Program-made: the position numbers and the translations under genes | Shown here: positions 62,201-64,000 of the stretch, piece by piece | Layout of the letters: every line of letters starts with the position of its first letter | Numbering within the stretch: the first letter of the stretch is position 1 | Origin: Lachancea thermotolerans CBS 6340 | Lineage: Eukaryota > Ascomycota > Saccharomycetes > Saccharomycetales > Saccharomycetaceae | Reading direction: 5' to 3' | Length of the DNA: 64,000 nt | Assembly: GCF_000142805.1 (NCBI RefSeq) | Contig: NC_013083.1 | Location: 1,116,001 to 1,180,000, forward strand | The notes under the pieces: model-generated | What the model was told of the DNA's origin: nothing | The model's input: the letters and a program-made list of their open reading frames with translations, nothing else | Database searches by the model: none

Positions 62201-64000
62201 TCTGTTACTCTCGCAATAGATGCAATCGTCTTTTGCACTGATAAAATTAAAGACGAAACAGCTATCCAATTGAATGCCCAAGACATTTCTGCGAAATTCG
62301 CTGACCTTGAAAATTCACTGTATTCCAGCAGAGTCGATCTTGATGTTGCTAATTTGACGGCTTCGATAATCGATAAAAATAAATCGAACAAAGCCATTGC
62401 TTCCTTCATGACCTCGATAAAAATTTCAAACTTCTGTCAACTGCAAGATCTCTTGGCTCACTCTCAACAGCAAAAGGTGCATATAGCATCAAATGATGCC
62501 CCATTTCACCGCTGCCCTTTTTTGATACCTCTCACCCTGCAAAATTCAAGTGACTATAAAGGACTATTTGGATGTATTCCACCAGGTGTTTCAATTCCTT
62601 CTCTCGCGGTACCACTTCAAACTGAAAACGTCAAAGCTGTTTTTCAAGGTTACTTGAAAGCTGAAAATGCATCAAAGGATTTTGTTGATCGGTGGTTTCC
62701 TGTCAATGAAGTCAAGAATAAAAACTCTTCGTCATTAAAAGACTTCAAGGGTCAGCTGCAGCCTATTCTTGATGACAATACAAGTTTAAGTTCATCGTTC
62801 TCTGATCCAACTTTCGAGCATAACACTCTAGTTGTGAATCTTGAAAATTCAAGACTCTCAATAAGCCCCGAATGTTACGAGGTAATTGGCAATGCCGTAG
62901 AACAATGTCACAAGAAGCTTATAGAGCAATTTATTGACAATATCGAGTTAGATGTTGTCCTTCATTTCATAAAAATGGCTTCGAGACAAAAAAATTACAA
63001 AAATATTAGAGTTCTTATGCCTACCTTGGACGTATTGTTTGAAACTTACAACAAGGAGAATACCTATGATGTTGAAGGGCAAGTTAAGGTGACCGCGAAC
63101 CAAGTCAGCCTTGATTGGAGCCTTAAAAAAGGTCTAAAGCTTCCTGGCAGTGACAATGATCCGGAAGACACAACAAGTCTTCTAAAAATTGAATCCTTAG
63201 ACCTAGAAGTCTTTAATAAGTTGGATAAAAAAACTAAATTTGCTGAAATGGATGAAAATATTGCATTTGGGTGCTCGGTGAAGGAATTAGAAGCGTGGAG
63301 TTACTTGAACGGTATTGCTGATTCCTCTCTATATCTGAAATCCATCAATGCCTCGGTTGCCTTAGATAAGTTCAACTGGCTAATTGATTTCATGAGAAAA
63401 GCTTTTAATGATTCAAAACAACTTATAAATCGGCTATCTTACTGTACTGGACAGTTCAGGAAGGCAGAACAGGAGTTTTTTTATCGCATTTCGAAAGCAA
63501 GTGACGAATATCAAATTACTCATGATCCACCAGTAATCACAAAACCGGCCTATATTACTCGCTTGCCAAGTCAGCATGTGAGAGAAAGTCGGAGCTGGAA
63601 AATTGTCACTCGTTTGAGGCACATTCTGAACTATTTACCTACAACACTAATCTCAGACATCTTCAATGATCTCAAAAATTCTGAATATCCGCCTCGCAGC
63701 ACAGCAGAAGAGACTTTTCTCGAAATCTTTTCAAACTGGGGAAACTGGGATTACTCGGACGTTGAAAAGTGTTACATGTACAGACGAGTTTTCACTAATA
63801 CTTTGGATGATACTGTTGCTCACGAAAGTAGCACAAAGATCGAGACTGGGACTTTTATGTTGAACTTTTTTGACAGTATCAATACTGGCAGTGACTCTGT
63901 TATCCTTAAAAACCTTAAAGCCCAGAGAACCTTGGAAGCATGCAAGGATGAAGCTGCAGAAAAACGCTCTAACATGAGCAACGCCGAGGACGATCTTGAA
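59228..64000 (+). CDS. CSF1: Csf1, bridge-like lipid transfer protein (5' part)
   Basis: Csf1 is the yeast member of the Tweek/KIAA1109 (BLTP1) family, very long rod-like proteins that carry lipids at ER contact sites and supply phosphatidylethanolamine for GPI anchor synthesis. The frame is open for 1591 codons to the window end; S. cerevisiae Csf1 has about 2958. After MASQFKRVSLSTNEDFSWVF comes one N-terminal membrane helix (about 22-45: WVLILSVSLLGAFYFGRVFG), then the chorein-like start ISIQSLKISFLGGRIFFKN. The rest is beta-strand-rich repeats with acidic linkers (DNSDKNTDECSVDEDS). Its pairing with GAA1, another GPI gene, is ancestral. Confidence 0.95.
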   Translation, partial: MASQFKRVSLSTNEDFSWVFLVDWVLILSVSLLGAFYFGRVFGYTLTFLLEWLAWKRYKVKISIQSLKISFLGGRIFFKNLTVVTQNQTFSFLQGSITWRYWLLNSRKTAFAKASENIDKSVEKLPCRFRVECQGLEHFIYNKTQAFDNILNSLPREDLERFKDFFQDNSDKNTDECSVDEDSAGQRSHLETSTSSPSSKSKSLNDRSFQSPDSTPPFLKLLPLEYSVQKGAVVIGNKTSSSVMVLSYEKLDGVLDTCLPDSKIDLYKIKVRNEFRKFHISLKPNLSLESENPLKSFVKRSKLSKLWHRSYQLFFKTDSPSSKNPANSAKDGTRNPLKRWRGLGLYWKEEDAAWDDRFQFDLSKHEYARYTKVMKCDNMLLEYAFDAPGIVPHGALPTFQTVDGPDVGNSGPPPDYSIDIQISGASLYYGPWSHHEIMPLQKLFSPVVSRDSQPVEQLTPGSKRIYTRLRLSILIVGESVWRIPTREASKDLEFLKRFRETEDETRPFGWLEVSLSEGSEVRFNIAMCPTATGFDNTLDLHFVKPEIRTSVNHDILLSAQTHSMHATMGYPLGWNKKAEWVFDSVSNQCQIFILKDHITLLGDIISDFGSGEPTPYELFRPFSYTFNWNFTGYSIYLNVNDANIVNNPVNFNENCYLSFHGDDLRLNFEVPQENIAGNSTKINYELFTPLFRLNMNTPSWNTLHEFMKDKEVGRSANFSLSGSYLFHSKLDVDNIDTIIIECCSKSTTLKCYGYVLRYFLGVKMNYFGDFVHFKTTEEYMEELRGTNAVTKTTHDSETEIQEAPKQMDEDSSQREQHIKDPLTAKKTSLKRMVNEKDVWFTFVVEDGCFILPENLYDCDSCYALEFDSLDIDLRHINYYMDMQAALSPLRIRRLIDCGCEEVFEQKGRALCGELVAGRLSRLHIHTHRMFGLPPAEETYFCKWDFSLGTLDLSSDLPFTLGFINAWKKLGFGFRDYENIMNYKVAPILDMTSVTLAIDAIVFCTDKIKDETAIQLNAQDISAKFADLENSLYSSRVDLDVANLTASIIDKNKSNKAIASFMTSIKISNFCQLQDLLAHSQQQKVHIASNDAPFHRCPFLIPLTLQNSSDYKGLFGCIPPGVSIPSLAVPLQTENVKAVFQGYLKAENASKDFVDRWFPVNEVKNKNSSSLKDFKGQLQPILDDNTSLSSSFSDPTFEHNTLVVNLENSRLSISPECYEVIGNAVEQCHKKLIEQFIDNIELDVVLHFIKMASRQKNYKNIRVLMPTLDVLFETYNKENTYDVEGQVKVTANQVSLDWSLKKGLKLPGSDNDPEDTTSLLKIESLDLEVFNKLDKKTKFAEMDENIAFGCSVKELEAWSYLNGIADSSLYLKSINASVALDKFNWLIDFMRKAFNDSKQLINRLSYCTGQFRKAEQEFFYRISKASDEYQITHDPPVITKPAYITRLPSQHVRESRSWKIVTRLRHILNYLPTTLISDIFNDLKNSEYPPRSTAEETFLEIFSNWGNWDYSDVEKCYMYRRVFTNTLDDTVAHESSTKIETGTFMLNFFDSINTGSDSVILKNLKAQRTLEACKDEAAEKRSNMSNAEDDLE

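Overview
This window is nuclear chromosomal DNA of a budding yeast of the family Saccharomycetaceae that branched off before the whole-genome duplication. Compact single-exon genes dominate, and the encoded proteins match Saccharomyces cerevisiae proteins one by one. The gene order interleaves two S. cerevisiae regions: the YDR110-YDR129 block of chromosome IV and the YLR087-YLR100 block of chromosome XII. Each ancestral gene is present once, which is the expected pre-duplication layout. The moderate to high G+C and the 62-67 nt introns fit Lachancea best, but the genus is an inference.

Layout. 1-6.3 kb: SAC6 (3' part), ERG27 (spliced), MTC5/SEA3. 6.3-8.05 kb: an unusually long gene-free stretch. 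8.05-16.8 kb: ARO1, SWF1, an unrecognised 157-residue gene, MIM2 and an ECM18/ICT1-type hydrolase-acyltransferase. 17.3-26.2 kb: CHA4 (spliced), a YDR124W-like gene, HRT3, INO2 and a KIN1/KIN2 kinase. 27-43.4 kb: a G+C-rich block with IOC2, GIS3, a flavin monooxygenase-like gene, NYV1 (spliced), DPB4, TRM1, COX26, a degenerate 13-bp minisatellite, VBA4 and SUL2. 43.7-64 kb: APC4, TMA64, MRPL1, the bL34m gene, GEP5, PDS1, XDJ1, ALT1, FOB1, GAA1 and the first 1591 codons of CSF1.

The genes are mostly unrelated housekeeping functions: actin bundling, sterol and aromatic amino acid synthesis, phospholipid regulation, sulfate uptake, the cell cycle (APC4 and its substrate PDS1), mitochondrial translation and import, rDNA fork blocking, GPI anchoring and lipid transfer. 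Local regulation can be read in several promoters: a Gcn4 site before ARO1, an Ino2/Ino4 element before INO2 (autoregulation), Met31/32 and Cbf1 sites before SUL2, and a PAC element before FOB1.

I found no convincing tRNA, snRNA, transposon, LTR, centromere or CRISPR-like array, and no clearly novel system. The most unusual features are the 13-bp repeat array between COX26 and VBA4, the dense CACGTG clusters around IOC2, the G+C-rich block, a perfect 15-bp-arm palindrome behind ARO1, an ATG-less presequence-like extension of TRM1, and introns in ERG27 and CHA4.
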